Shown: positions 23,001-35,405, counted from the stretch's first letter. The stretch: 64,000 nt of DNA from Gambelia wislizenii (GCA_030847615.1 JAUMIR010000001.1:62261501-62325500); one strand, 5' to 3'. Notes: a model not told the origin generated them from the sequence alone. Program-made: numbers and translations.

Positions 23001-23446
23001 TATTATTTTATTTTATTATTTTATTTTTAATTATTATTCTTTATTAAGAATTTTTTTAAAAAAACAATAAAATATAAAATACATTAAGTACACAAAAGAC
23101 ATATTCACAAGACACAAAGAACAGAAAAAACATATAACACAAACATTACTCTAATCACTTTAACACATCTTACTATGACATGAAACATTGCGTACAAAAA
23201 TGACTTCCTTCCTCTCAAGGACATGAATTTATTACTTCTGCCTTTTTAATCTTTTCTTTTTCTATACATAATTCCATATGTCTATATCTCCTTAGTCTAC
23301 ACAGTGCTAAATTGTTTACAGGATGCGTTATTCTTCTTTTCTCCTTTTCTAATATCTTCTATTATCTTTATCCTGTATTTAAATTAGACAAGGATTTCTC
23401 CCCTCCCTTACGTTTACTTTATTGTTGCACTTTTATATTCTCTCAG

Positions 23447-26400
23447 TTACTGGATAAACAATATTGCTAAATATTCATACCAATCAGATTTCCAAAAATC
23501 AGTAAGATTCTTCCACTCTTTCCTAAATTTATTAGTTGTTATATCGTTTTTCCATGAAGTGAGTTGTTCCATTCTCGCTACTTCCTCCAACTTTAACATC
23601 CATTCCACAATCTTTGGAGTTTCTTTTTGTTTCCAATAGCTAGCCCAAACTATTCTAGCTGTGGTGGTCATGAAGAAGGTCAATTTTCTTAAATCTTTCA
23701 GGACATCTCCTCCTACTATGCTTAGCAAATATGTTTCTGGCTTAAATCCAATATCCATTTTTAGTATTTTAAAAATATATTTGTAAATATTTATCCAATA
23801 TTGTTTCGCTTTCCTACATAACCACCATGTGTGATAGAAAGAACCCTCCGTTTCTCCACATTTCCAACGTTTTACTTCTTTTTCTTTGTACATTTTTGCT
23901 AGTTTCTGTGGGGCATGTACCAACGAAATATCATTTTATAACAATTCTCCCTCCATTCCATGCAAGCTGTATATTTAATGTCTTTTTTCCATAACGTTTT
24001 CCATTTCTCTAGTTGTATATTTCGCCCAATATTTCTTATGCATTTAATCATGTATTCTGTAATATATTCCAATTCTAATTCCAAAGTTAGCAAAATTTTA
24101 TATACTTTTGATATTTTTATTTCCTTTTGTTCTATTAACAACTTATCTAATTCAGTTTGTTGTTCTTCTATTCCATAAAGCTTGATGTCCATCTTAAATC
24201 TTTCTAGTATCTGTCTGTACTGAAACCAGCTGCACTCTATTTGATCTTCCTTCAGTTCTACATTCGTTTTTAATCTAATTGTACTCCCTTGGAATTTTAT
24301 CAGGTCCTGATATGTCCACCATATTTCTCTATTCAGCATCTCTGTTCTTCTAAATGCCTCTTGAGGTGATACCCATAATGGAAGCCTTATATATAGTTTC
24401 TTTTTTACCCTCTTCCAGATGTTCAACATTGCCTTCCTAATAATGTGGTTTTTGAAATTTTTGTCGATTTTATCCTTACCATACCATAAGTATGCGTGTA
24501 GCCCAAATCTTGTGTCAGCTCCTTCTAAAGTTAGTATTCTATCATCATTTAACAAAAACCAGTCACATAACCAAGTCAAGACTGCAGAATTATAATATTT
24601 TCTTAAATTCGGAACTCCTAAGCCACCTTTAACTTTCTCCTCCTGTAATACCTTCCATCTTATCCTTGGTCTTTTGCTAGCCCATATAAAATTCGATAGC
24701 TCTTTATCCCAAGTTTTAAATAGTTTATCATTGTATAAGATTGGTAAATTGAAAGAAAAAGAGCATATTTGGCAACACCATCATTTTAACCACAGATATT
24801 CCTCCCGTTATTGATAAGTTCAGCTTTCCCCATCTTTCAAGGTCTTCCTTTATTTCTTTCCAGTTTTTATTATACTTGTTTTCTGTCAAATCTAAGTTGT
24901 TATTTGTAATCTGTATTCCTAAATGTCTTGTTTTCTTTTGTATTTTATAATTTGTTATTTTCATAATTTCTTCTTGCTCTTTTTTACTTAGATTTTTAAC
25001 TATTATAACCATTTTTTCTTTATTTATTTTTATTCCTGATATTTTGCCAAATTCCCATAACTTTTCTTTGACATTTCTAATTGATGTTAAGGGATTTTTT
25101 AAAGTTAGTGCTATATCGTCTGCGAATGCTGAGATCTTATATTCTTGTCTCTTAATCTTTATTCCAAGAATTCCCTTATCTTCTCTTATATTCTTACATA
25201 ATGTTTCTAGTGTGATTATAAATAATAGAGGTGATATTGGGCATCCCTGTCTCACTCCCCTTTCTATTTTTATCTTTGAGGTGTTTTCCTCATTAATTAT
25301 TATTTACGCTGTTTGTTTTTGATAAATTGCTATTACGCCCTGTATAAAGCTTTCCCCTAAATCAATTTTCTTCATTACCTCCTTCATGTATAACCATCTT
25401 ACACTATCAAATGCTTTTTCAGCCTCTAAGAATATCAGGGCAAGCTTTTTCTTGGAATGTTTCTCAAAATATTCTATAAGATTCAATATTCTTCTCATAT
25501 TGTTTCTCACAAATCTTCCTGGCAGGAAACCGGTTTGATCATAATTTATCCAATCTTTTAGGACTTTCTTCAATCTTTCTGCCAGAATCGTTACAAAGAT
25601 TTTATAATCAGTATTTAACGGAGAAATTGGTCTATAATTCTTCATTTCTTCCAGATCTTTATTTTCCTTTGGAATTAATACTATACTTTCATTAGTCCAA
25701 GAAATATGTATATTGCCCCCTGCCATAATTTTATTAAATAATTCCCATAGTGGTATCTTTAGTTGTTCCTCAAATATCTTATAATAGCTAGCAGAGAAGC
25801 CATCAGGGCCAGGTGTTTTACCACTCTTCAAAGCTTTAATTGCTTGTTCTACCTCAGTTATTGTAAATTTCTTGTTTAGCTCTTCTTTTTGTTGTGAATT
25901 TATTCTACACATATTTAAACCTTCTAGATATTTTCGTATCTTTTCTGTGATTTTGGTGTTCAGTTGTTCTTCTTTAAAGAGGTCTGTGTAATATTTCTAA
26001 AAAGCTGTTTTATCTTATCTTGATTTGTCACTATTTTATCTTTGTCCTTTATTTTCAATATTTGTTGTTTCTCTTGAGATTTTCTTAATTTGTATGCCAA
26101 CCATTTTCCTACTTTATTACTTTGTTCATAGTAACGTTGTTTCACAATTCTTACCTTCTCGATTTCCTGCGCTGTATCCATTTTTATTTGGTTTTGAAGA
26201 ATTTTTAATACATATATTACTTTTTCATTTGCCTCTTTTAATTCTTTCCCTTTTTGATTTAGTGTGTCTCATATTTTTTGCAATTTTTCTCGTGTCTTCC
26301 TATTTTTTTGCAATTTATTTGCATTAATATTCCTCTAATCACTGTTTTACTTGCATCCCATACATTCTGTAATGATACTTCTTCTTTGTTTTCTTTAAAA

Positions 26401-27198
26401 TAATTCTTTAGGGCCAATCTTATTCTTTGTTGTACATTTTCTTCTTGTATTAATGTTTCATTGAGTCTCCAGTCATGACTCTTCTTCCTTTCTCTTATTC
26501 TCAACCTTATCATGTTATGGTCTGAAAATCCTTGGACATATTTCCATAGATTCTATATATCCATCCATGTTTTTTTGAAATCAAAACATGTTGATACGTG
26601 AAAGATACTTGTGTCTATCGGAGAAGTATGTATACTCTCTAGTATCATTATACAGGTATCTCCACACTTCTATCATAGATAGGTTCTCCATAAAGTCAAA
26701 AAAGTATGTCGGTAGTTTACCTTGTTTTTCTTTTATTTTTTCCCCCGATGATCAATCTTTAAGGGCTTCTAGTACCCCGTTCCAATCCCCGAGGCATATT
26801 ATGCTATCAAACTCCTTCTCTAGTAATATTTTCAAAATATCTCTGTAGAATTTGTCTGTTTCCTGATGGTGCATAAACCCCTAATATTAATGTTTTCTTG
26901 TCCATGGTTGTTAACTCTATTCCAATATATCTTCCTTTTACATCTCTAAATACTTCTTTAGCATTTAAATTCCTTTTTACATATAACACAATACCTTTCT
27001 TTTTCTTTTCAATTGCATTTATAAATTCTTGTCCTAATTTCCTATTTTTTACCAAGCTTTTATGTTTTTCCTTTATGTGGGTTTCTTGAATACATATCAC
27101 ATCTGCCTTAGTTTTTTTTCCAAATGATGAAATATTTGATTTCTTTTATGTGGGGAGTTCATCCCCCTCACATTCCATGATATTAAACTGAGTACCAT
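23447..27198 (-). pseudogene. L1 ORF2 endonuclease and reverse transcriptase, broken
   Basis: ORF2p nicks target DNA and reverse-transcribes L1 RNA. The start is ATG 27198 ('MVLSLISWNVRGMNSP', the first endonuclease motif), followed by 'MICIQETHIKEKHKS' and 'LGVYAPSG' in another frame. The RT spans 25912-24728: 'LKSGKTPGPDGFSASYYKIF', 'LIFLEAEKAFDSVRWLYM', then an in-frame TAA at 25306-25304, then 'RQGCPISPLLFIITLE' and 'ISAFADDIALTL' (FADD). The C-terminal part (24579-23447) has the Cys/His region 'CGETEGSFYHTWWLCRKAK'. Surviving frames use at least three registers (27100, 26513, 26181, 25912, 24579, 23923), so there are several frameshifts plus one stop. Confidence 0.85.
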
Positions 27199-28202
27199 TT
27201 TGTTTGTTCTTATTAATTTTATGAGTTTTTTATTTTAACAGTGTTTGTCCTTTACTAGTCAATTTCCTCTTCCTCTCCTCCTCCTCCTTCTTCTTCTTTC
27301 TCACCTTCATCCTCTGTTCCTGATTCTCTTCTTTCTTCTTCAGTTTCTTCTTCTTCGTCGTCCTCTAATGTTATCTCATCTTCTCCTTCCTTATCTCTGA
27401 CTTTTTCTTTATTACCTCTCATTTTTTCAATTTCTTCCCCTTGTTCTTCTTCATCTTTTTTGTTTCTTTTTCTTTGATCTTCCTTTAATAGGTCCTGTTT
27501 TTCCTGATGCTCTTTGCCATTTTTTCCTCTTTCTATGGTTTCAATATCTTTACCATGTTTTGTTAAAAAGTCTTTTGCTTTCTTTATTGTGTCTATCTTA
27601 TATCTTCTTTGGCGATAGGTAAAGGAGATTCCTTCTTCCCTTTCCCATCTATATTGTATCCCTTTTTCTGTAATTTAGATGTGATGAATTGGTATTCTTT
27701 CCTTGTTTTCAATATTTCAGCCAGAATGTCCTTGTAGATTGTCAGTTCGTCATGTTCAATGATAAACTTTCTGTCATAATTTTTCCCCAAGATTTGATCC
27801 CTTATCTTCCCTCTTGTACAATACACCACAATATCTCTTGGTATCTTCCTTTTTATAGCTACTTTTGAATTAATTCTAAAGATTTTGTCAACTCCCATCT
27901 CCATCCTATCTGTCAACTCCCATCTCCATCCTATATAATCTGCTAAATTTGGGATTAATCTTTCATATAGATCCTCCTCCTCTATTTCTGTCAAACCCCT
28001 TATTTTTAAGCATTTTTCTCTTAGTCTCATTTGGATTTCCAAATCCCTCTTCTGACCTTCTTCTTGTTCCTTTCCCAAAAGCTCTGTTGTTTTTTTTTCT
28101 AAATTTTTAGTTTTGACATTCAGACTTTCAACTTTTTCACTTAGTTGTTCTACATCCTCTGTTATCTTGTTTAGCTTTTTACCAAAGCCTTCTAGTTCTT
28201 TC

Positions 28203-29816
28203 TGTTAAGGAAAATGCAACATGGGACATACAGTGAAAGAAATAAAATATGTATGTGAAAGTCACAATGACTAAGCAAGAGCAATTATGGGGCTACACAG
28301 GTGAAACTGCTAATGTAATCTAGAAGTCCTGAGAGCCAAGGACAGAGGTACTGAATGCAGAATGGAAACACCTGAGAATCATTAAGTGTACAAGGTGAAA
28401 TGTTGAAATACATGGGTTGGTCTTAAGCATGGGTGGAACTACGTGGACCAATCAGAATGGAAGTACACACCCACTGGGTGGAAACTAACTAGTGGGTGGT
28501 GATAAACAATGGCTATAAAATTGCAATGTTTGCCAATGTATTGTGGTTGAGTAGAGGTGCAGTAGTTTGGAGATTTGTTGACCAGAAGCAGCTCTGCAGT
28601 GCCTAACGTCCTGCTTTGCAACAGCTGCAGAGCTGTTTGGGCTGGAAGTCAACCTGAAGAAAACAGAAGTTCTTTACCAGCCTGCACCACAGGACGAACA
28701 CCACCATCCCCACATTGCCGTCGGCAAATCAGTGCTCAAGTCCGTTCAGCAGTTCACCTACCTGGGAAGCATCATCTCCTCAGATGCCAAGATTGACAAA
28801 GAGATCGATCACAGATTAGCAAAGGCATATAGTGCATTTGGAAGACTTCACAAAAGAATCTGGAGCAATAAACACCTGAGGCAAAGCACAAAAATCAGTG
28901 TGTATAGAGCCATCGTACTGTCTATCCTCCTTTATGGATCTGAAACATGGGTCACCTATCGCCACCACCTACGACTCCTCGAGCGCTTTCATCAGCGCTG
29001 TCTACGCACAATCCTAAATATACACTGGACTGACTATGTGACAAATGTTGCTGTCCTTGAGCAAGCAGGGATCACCAGCATTGAGGCCATGATATTGAGA
29101 ACACAGCTGCGCTGGGCAAGGCACGTTTCTAGGATGGAGGACCATCGCCTCCCAAAAATACTACTCTACAGTGAACTCGCCACGGGTCAGCGTAAGAGGG
29201 GCGCTCCAAAAAAGCGATACAAAGACTCCCTGAAACAACATCTCAGGCTTGGCCAAATTGATCACCAACAGTGGTCCGCCCTGGCCTCACATCGGGAGGC
29301 ATGGAGACGCAATATCCACAATGCTGCAGCCTTATTTGAGAACTCACAACGAACAAGTCTTGAAGAGAAACGACAACGCAGAAAGAATCACAACCCAAAA
29401 ACATCACCCAAGGAGACCTTCTGCTGTGCTTTTTGCAACCGGACTTGTTTATCTCGGATTGGCCTTTTTAGTCATCAGCGCGCTTGCAGAAGGCGCGGGA
29501 TGAGTCCTTCCTGAATCTTCGTTTGCGAAGAAAAGCCAGAGAGAGAGAGAGAGAGAGTATATTTATATAGAAGAATAAAGTAGGTTTTATATAAAACTAC
29601 TGAGTTGCCTGAGTGAATCCTGGAGACGTTTTGGAGACACCTGGAGAAGAGTGAGAAGGCTTGGAGAGTTTGTCAGGATCTTCAGCCTATTCTCTGCAAC
29701 TCTGCTGCTTTGGAGAAAAGCATTAACCACTGATCTAAGCTGGTTGGCTCTGCTGCATAACAAGGTGGTGAGTTTGAGCCAGAGGTGAAGAGCTACAACT
29801 CCCATCATCCCTGACA
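28203..29816. mobile_element. Solo LTR, itself split by an RTE-like fragment
   Basis: Begins TGTTAAGG and ends CTGACA, the TG...CA form of LTRs. A TATA-like 'gctataaaattgc' sits near 28513, so the LTR probably reads on the plus strand. Removing the RTE-like fragment at 28580-29553 leaves about 640 bases. There are no gag or pol sequences on either side, so this is a solo LTR left by recombination. A 5-base duplication would fit ERV or Gypsy-type integrases; which one is not known. Confidence 0.75.
28580..29553 (+). pseudogene. RTE-like LINE, 3' fragment, very young
   Basis: Equivalent to 60909-61880 of the full-length element. The reading frame 28732-29514 (260 codons) is open and encodes the region after the RT catalytic motif plus the C-terminal zinc-knuckle ('FCNRTCLSRIGLFSHQRAC'). 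By eye I count about 17 base differences over about 960 bases, nearly all transitions. The 3' end is the conserved 'gaagaaaagccagag' followed by an (AG)n tail. 5'-truncated; no clear target duplication seen. Confidence 0.85.
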
Positions 29817-29919
29817 CTTTCTTTATGTCTTTCCTTATATCTCTCATTTCCTGAGTCACTTCCTCTCTGAACTTCCTAAATTCCTGTAGTAATAGCTGTT
29901 GTATATCTGGTATTTCCAT

Positions 29920-30019
29920 TGACTGTCTTCTAGTTGTTAATGTATGGATTTGGGTGGTTTTTTTAAGCAGGCATTTTTCTATAGTATAGCTGTATATATA
30001 TCTGTATATTTATATATGT

Positions 30020-30059
<40 letters not shown>

Positions 30060-31462
30060 TATTTCTGTCTCTTTTCCCCAGTTCTTCTATTATCTCTTTT
30101 AAGTTAGCTTCTCTACTATGTTGTGTTCCCCTACAACCAAGTTATAGTTAGGAAGAGACTAGGAACTTTCTTTCATATATGGAGAAGACGTGCTATAAGT
30201 TTAATTTGAAATGAACAATTACTTTTAAACAATTATAGTTTGTAGGTAATTGTATTATGCTATATAATTTAAAGCAAATTTTCCCAGTTTCACTTACTAA
30301 TCACCTGTATCAATTTTTCCAACTCACAACATCAAATAAGTATGTACCACTATATAGATATTTTTTTCATTGATATTGATACTTTCCCTCTTTTTCCAAT
30401 TTCCAATTTTGACCCGTTGCTTTCCTCAAGATTTTAATACCAACCACACCTTACTACAACACTCTTACAGTCTTCAACAAACCAGCCCTCCCAGCAATCT
30501 CCATACCTCCTCCCCTCAGAGGTGTATTCAATTGTAATGTCCCATGTATATTCAATATTCAATATTCTTACTGTCTCTTTCTTCCCTTCATAACACCGTT
30601 TTTCCACTTCTCTGTCTTCTTTCTACACCACTGTCTCTTAAATTGTTTTCAATTGTAGTGTCCAGTTTGTTCCATTCCAGTATCTCTCCGTCTCACCTTC
30701 TTTCCTCTCTCAGTTTCAAATATAATGCTCTCTCAGTCTCAGTCTGTTATATTCGTCTCCAATTAACTCTCTTTCTCTTTCCTTTTCTTTCCTTTTTCTT
30801 ATTTCTCCTCGAGTATTGTCCAATATTAACAAAACTTTTCACCCCTCACTTCATCACTGCTACTGTCTCTCCACTTTACTCCGCTCCATTCTATTCCTCA
30901 CTGCTTCTTCCAGGTTTCTTCCTCTCCAGTCCGTGTTCACTTCTCCCAAACACAGCTACTCCCAAGCTCCTTCGCGTAGTTCCTTTCGCTTTTCTCCTCT
31001 CACTCTTCTCTGTTCATCACCTGCAACTCCGCGCCAACCTCCTTGTCCTGCTCTGCCACAGGTTTGTTTAAACTATGTAGCTTTGGTGTAAAAGATCTCC
31101 TCCATTCAGTCATCTAAAGTTGTTGTTGCTTGTTTAGTTTATGCTTTAAAAAAAAATCAGTGAAGCTGCTATCTCCCCTCTATACAACCAGGGGAATCCC
31201 AGTCAAGGGCATTGTTCGGCTCCACGGCTTCTCAGTGTTCGTGCCTTTCCTCTCCCCTCCTAAGGGAAAGGTGAGGTGGTTAGCACTTGCACTGGAAATA
31301 AGCCCAGTTCGAGCCCACTCTGGTTTTTCTTTTACAAGAAAAAACTTATCTGGCTTTGGTGGTATATCTTATTAGCCAGCAAAAACCCTTGACCAGTGAC
31401 CGTAGTTGCTCCTGCCAAGCTACCTACAGCTGCCCGCAGCTTCGTTGCTGACCCGAAGTCCC
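29920..31462 (-). promoter_or_regulatory. Likely L1 5' UTR
   Basis: Upstream of the ORF1 ATG the minus strand is purine-rich (CT-rich on plus at 30540-31060), with a (TA)n run at 30029-30057. It becomes GC-richer close to the presumed 5' end (plus 'gctgcccgcagcttcgttgc'). L1 5' UTRs carry an internal Pol II promoter; no specific promoter element is claimed. Frames at 30544-31091 are artefacts of the CT bias. Confidence 0.4.
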
Positions 31463-31473
31463 TATTATTTTAT

Positions 31474-31924
31474 GTTTGAGTAGAAAACTGCCATGGATGC
31501 CAACAGGGATCCTTTTATCTCCCCTTAAAATTGCAGCTATGAAGGCCATTTGAGTCAAGACTATGGCAAGGGAAGGAAGTTTTGTTAAAAAAAATATCTA
31601 CCCAGATGCAGTGGCTCCAGTCTTCTCTCCCACCTCACCCCACCCCCAGCAACTACCGTTCAAATCAATACTTGTGTCAAATGCTAGGACACATCTGCTT
31701 TAACATGCAGGCTGGGCCTCAATTTAGACAGCTTTCAGTTAGGATTTTTCGACAGTGTGCTTCTGAATTCCCCCACAAATTAATCTTTATATACAAATGT
31801 CAGTCAAATTACTGTAACCAGCCTATGTTTTTTTATCCAGCCAAATAAAGCATTTATTTATTATTTACTGACAGTTAGCTCCCATAGCCTTCACAGATTC
31901 TATGGGTTATGTGAGGGGTAACAT
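31474..31924. other. No gene seen
   Basis: No recognisable feature; an AATAAA-containing AT stretch at about 31845-31865 has no associated coding sequence. Confidence 0.45.
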
Positions 31925-33075
31925 GACTGCACTCATTAAATATCTAAAGGGCTGTCACAGAGAGGAGGATGCAGGTTTGTTCTCTGCTGTCCCAGAGGTT
32001 AGGACCAGGTCTAATGGTTTTAAGTTACAGGAGGGTATAATTTGATTGAGCATCAGAAGAAACTTTTTGACAGTAAGAGTGGTTTCATAACAGAACCAAT
32101 TACTTAGAGAAGTGGTGGAGTCTCCCTCTGTTACCTTCAGTGCTCGGGGGTCTTAAGGACCCTCAAAATATCAACATTAATTTGGGGAATTATGGAGGAG
32201 ATGTTAAGCTAAATAGTACAATAAGTGAAATTTATTTGAGGAAAACAACAGTAACATTCATGCACACATTCAGGCTTCAAGCATTCATACAAGACTAGTG
32301 AATAAAATAGGAAATATTGGGATAGAGGAATAGAGAAGGGAGTTGTTTGTGGGAGATACAACCCCTGTCTTGTAGAGATGAGGTTCCGGAAGAAACGAGC
32401 AGAGTGGGGGTCTCAATCAGGAATAGCTACACAGTCTGACGTGACATCTAGAAGCAGGTGAACTGTGCATGCTTGAGTGGGGTTTGAGAAGGGTTTTTAT
32501 AGTCAATATTTGCCTTCAGGGGATAGAATCTATAGTAGGAGACAATGCTCTTCAGATGTGCTCAAGGTGAGACAAAAGCACTTTGGACATGTTAATGGCA
32601 TCTTAATGTGAGGATACCTTGCTATTGAATGGAGGAAGCAACTTCCTTTGTTTGTGAAAAGGTGAAGGAATGAGCTTTGCTTACACATTTGCGTCTCCCA
32701 GCTGTAGCTGATAGGATTAGTCAGGTGTTTGGACCTTCAGTTGCCTTGCAATTTTACATTTTGTTGGAATTTAGATGACCCTTACTTAAATGCATACCTG
32801 ACTGAGTCTGATCACTAGTCTTTGAAATTTGTTGGAATTTTCCAGCTTTAATGCCCACAATGTGTGGAAGGCCACATTTGACCTAACTGTTAAATATTGC
32901 CAAGTTATTAATATAGACATGGGGTTGAGGGTGTCAGGGCAGGTAACATCTGGATATCTTCAAAAAGAGGATGGACACCTACCTGCTGGGGATGCTGTAG
33001 CTGGATTTTCTGCATGGGGGGATTGGACTTGATAGCCTATGAAGCCCCTTCCACAGCTATGATTTCATGATTCTT
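31925..33075 (+). repeat. CR1 LINE 3' end, split by an LTR
   Basis: 'aaatatctaaagggctgtca', 'gaaactttttgacagtaaga' and 'gtggtggagtctccctc' belong to the CR1 ORF2 end. After the LTR (32131-32948) the sequence resumes as 'tctggatatcttcaaaaaga' and 'gggggattggacttgatagc' to 'tatgatttcatgattct', the CR1 terminus. Older and more diverged than the CR1 at 52335. Confidence 0.75.
32131..32948 (-). repeat. Solo LTR (TGTTACC...GGTAACA)
   Basis: The ends are perfect 7-base inverted repeats, TGTTACC and GGTAACA. It interrupts a CR1 copy whose two halves are recognisable. On the minus strand 'gactataaaaaccc' near 32500 is a TATA-like box, which favours minus orientation. The same family lies at 14025-15534. 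I could not find an exact target duplication. Confidence 0.6.
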
Positions 33076-34107
33076 TTTAGTTAAGATTTTTTTAAATGAA
33101 AAAGGAGTTCTTTTATTTTCTAATGGCTGTTGTTATAAGGCACACTTCTAAGGAAGAAAAACTAATTATTTTATCAGTTGTTCGCATTAATGTCAAATGT
33201 TATTTTTGTTTGAATTACAGTCTTCTCAACAGGGGATACTCAACAATGCATTAAACTGAGAATCAAACTACATATTTTGTTAAGCATCAATTAAGGTTTG
33301 ATTTTAAAAGAAAGAAGTATAGTAACCATATGTGGTTCCAAACCCCCTACTAAGGGGGAGTGTTAAAAAGCTCCATAATCTCCAATGGTAGGAGGGCATT
33401 GGATTTTTAGATAAAATTGTGATTTGGGAAAGGTTTAAACTTTATTCATGGATATTTGCTGATACTGATCTAAATTAGGGCCACACAGATATGTACTTTA
33501 TAGAAATAGGAAGGAGTGATCTTTAGTTGCATGCTATGTATTTAATGCTCTATGTAATTGCCCTTAAAAGGTAAGCTTGCTGTACATTTCAAGTGTTTTT
33601 ACAGCTGATAAAAATTTATGTATATTTATATTTTTATTTAGTTATTCATTAAGTTTATATCAAAGCTTTCTCCCAGTTTCTCAGAATACATTTTTCCTAA
33701 GAAAATTCCTGAGATTGTTTCCCTCCCCATCCATAGGTATTACCTGCCCTTACACCCTCTTCTGTACAATAATTTATTAATTTACAACAATTCATAGATC
33801 TGGCACTAAATGACAGATCAAGTGGGTCCAGATGACCAGAAGCTCCACAGAAGGGTTCATCGAAAGGTCACTCAGAGACCTAAACAAACAAAGTTGTCTC
33901 GGAAAATTCCCAAAACTCAGACACACCCAGGACTGTGAAACCCCTTAGACAACTTGTTAGGGAGGAATGTGCTAATCCACCATGGACACACTTGGCAGTG
34001 AACCACACGTACTCCAACACAAACAAATGATCAGAAAACCCATTATTCTACAAAGGTCTTTCTTCACACCTCTCCCATCCTACAATAGTAAATTGCCACA
34101 AACCCCA
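33076..34107. other. No gene seen
   Basis: AT-rich; nothing recognised. Confidence 0.45.
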
Positions 34108-34850
34108 AACTAACAAAATGAAGTTCATCAGGGAGAAATGTAGGATACTGCACTTGGGCAGTAAAAATGAAATGCACAAGTATAGGATGGGTGACATGTA
34201 GCTTGGCAGCAGTAAATGCAAAAGAGATCTAGAAGTCTTAGTGGACCACAATCTGAACATGAGTCAGCAGTGTGATGTGGCAGCTAAAAAAGCTGCTGCA
34301 TCAATAGGAGTATAGTGTCTAGACTGAGGAATGTAATAGTGTCATTCTAGCCTGCTTTGGTCAGACCTCACCTGGGATATTGTGTCCAGTTATAGAAACC
34401 ACAATTCAAGAAGGATATTGCCAAGCTGGAACATGTCCAGAGGAGGGTGACCAGAGGAGCAGCTTAGGGAGCTGGGTACGTTTAGCCTGGAGAAGACAAG
34501 GTTACGAGGTGACATGATAGTCATGTTTAAATATTTGAAGGGATGTCATACTGAGGATGGCATGAGCTTGTTCTCTGCTGCTCCAGGGCTAGGACACAGA
34601 GCAACGGACTCAAACTACAGGAAAAGAGATTCTACCAAAACATTAAGAAGAACTTATTGACAGTAAGAGTTGTTTTGACAGTGGAATGTGCTGCCTCGGA
34701 GTGTGGTGGAGTCTCCTACTTTGGAGGATTTTAATTAGGTGCTGGATGGCCATCTGTCAGGAATGCTTTGATTGTTTATTCCTACATTGCAGGAGGTTGG
34801 ACTAGATGGCCCTTGTGGTCTCTTCCAACTCTATGATTATGTGTTCCTCA
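34108..34850 (+). repeat. CR1 LINE 3' end, old
   Basis: 'aaatgtaggatactgcactt', 'ggaccacaatctgaacatga', 'gtttaaatatttgaagggat' and 'ctagatggcccttgtggtct' follow the CR1 ORF2 end and 3' UTR in order. It has several small deletions and no intact frame. Confidence 0.75.
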
Positions 34851-34924
34851 GCTATTGTACTCACAGACACACTGCCTCTTGTACTCTAAGTAATGTACAA
34901 CCAGCATGTTGTGTCTAATAAAAA

Positions 34925-35405
34925 GATATAAAGGAATCCTTTGGCACCTTTGAGGCTAAATGACGACAATCCACTTCATCAGATGTATCACACGGACAGG
35001 AATCCAAGAAGTCTAAACGTAGAAGTTTTTTTCTCTCCTCTGTTAGGAAACTTCTTTTTCTCTGTTGGGCCAGGATACACTGGCTCCCTGCTGCTGTATC
35101 CTGGCCATGGATCAGGCCAATTCCTCCCTTGTTACCTTCACAAAATGGGAGGAAGTCTAGACAGTCATGGTGGCCCACCACTGCAGCCATTGCTGCTGCC
35201 ACCTCCCTCACCCTCCTAGAAGTGAGGAAGCCAGCCTGAAACATGTGACACCATGATCACATGCTGTGAGTCTTCTTCCTACTGCAGAAGAGTGACAGCA
35301 GAAGGCAGCTGAAGTGACAGGTCAGCATGCCAGAATGGGTTCCTGCAGTCATACAGGGCCCAATCCATTTTTTTTTCTAGTGAGAGCAGATTAAAGCAGG
35401 TAAAG
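34925..35405. repeat. Repeat shared with 62513-62850
   Basis: 'ggatacactggctccctgct', 'gtgatcacatgctgtg'-like text and 'gggcccaatccatt...cagattaaa' recur, in the same order, at 62513-62850. The first 60 bases ('ggcacctttgaggctaaatg', 'cacttcatcagatgtatcac') are a separate scrap related to the hairpin family at 19548. Probably a non-autonomous DNA element; ends unresolved. Confidence 0.4.

Larger units (their letters stand above)
28198..29821. repeat. 5-bp target-site duplications around the solo LTR
   Basis: 'ctttc' at 28198-28202 and again at 29817-29821. The duplication lies within L1 ORF1, and deleting the insert plus one copy restores the ORF1 frame, which confirms both borders. Confidence 0.85.
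27255..29919 (-). pseudogene. L1 ORF1 RNA-binding protein, split by an LTR
   Basis: ORF1p is a trimeric coiled-coil RNA chaperone that coats L1 RNA. The N-terminus (29919-29822, starting 'MEIPDIQQLLLQEFRKFREE') begins the coiled coil. After the LTR insertion the same frame continues at 28202 with heptad-like 'LNKITEDVEQLSEKVESL', then the RRM and C-terminal domain at about 28070-27600 ('KCLKIRGLTEIEEEDLYERL', 'NSKVAIKRKIPRDIVVY'). One frameshift near 27600 leads into a roughly 110-residue tail that is Lys-rich and then strongly Glu/Asp-rich, ending at TAG 27257-27255. The frame rejoins exactly when the LTR and one 5-base target copy are ignored. Confidence 0.8.
23025..31462 (-). mobile_element. 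L1 LINE, probably full length, inactive
   Basis: Minus strand, from right to left: a CT-rich (on plus) 5' region, ORF1 (29919-27255, split by an LTR), a 57-base spacer, ORF2 (27198-23447) and a 3' UTR ending near 23025. Removing the inserted LTR and one target copy gives about 6.8 kb, a reasonable full L1 length. 'tattattttat' occurs at 31463-31473 and at 23014-23024 and is a possible 11-base target duplication, but the left copy lies in a low-complexity AT tract, so this boundary is tentative. It inserted into the tail of the L2 at 20880-23000. Confidence 0.75.

Noticed and set aside
30544..31091. Ser/Leu-rich frames of 175 and 91 codons as genes
   Set aside because: Produced by CT-rich composition in the likely L1 5' UTR; no motif and the wrong strand for L1.
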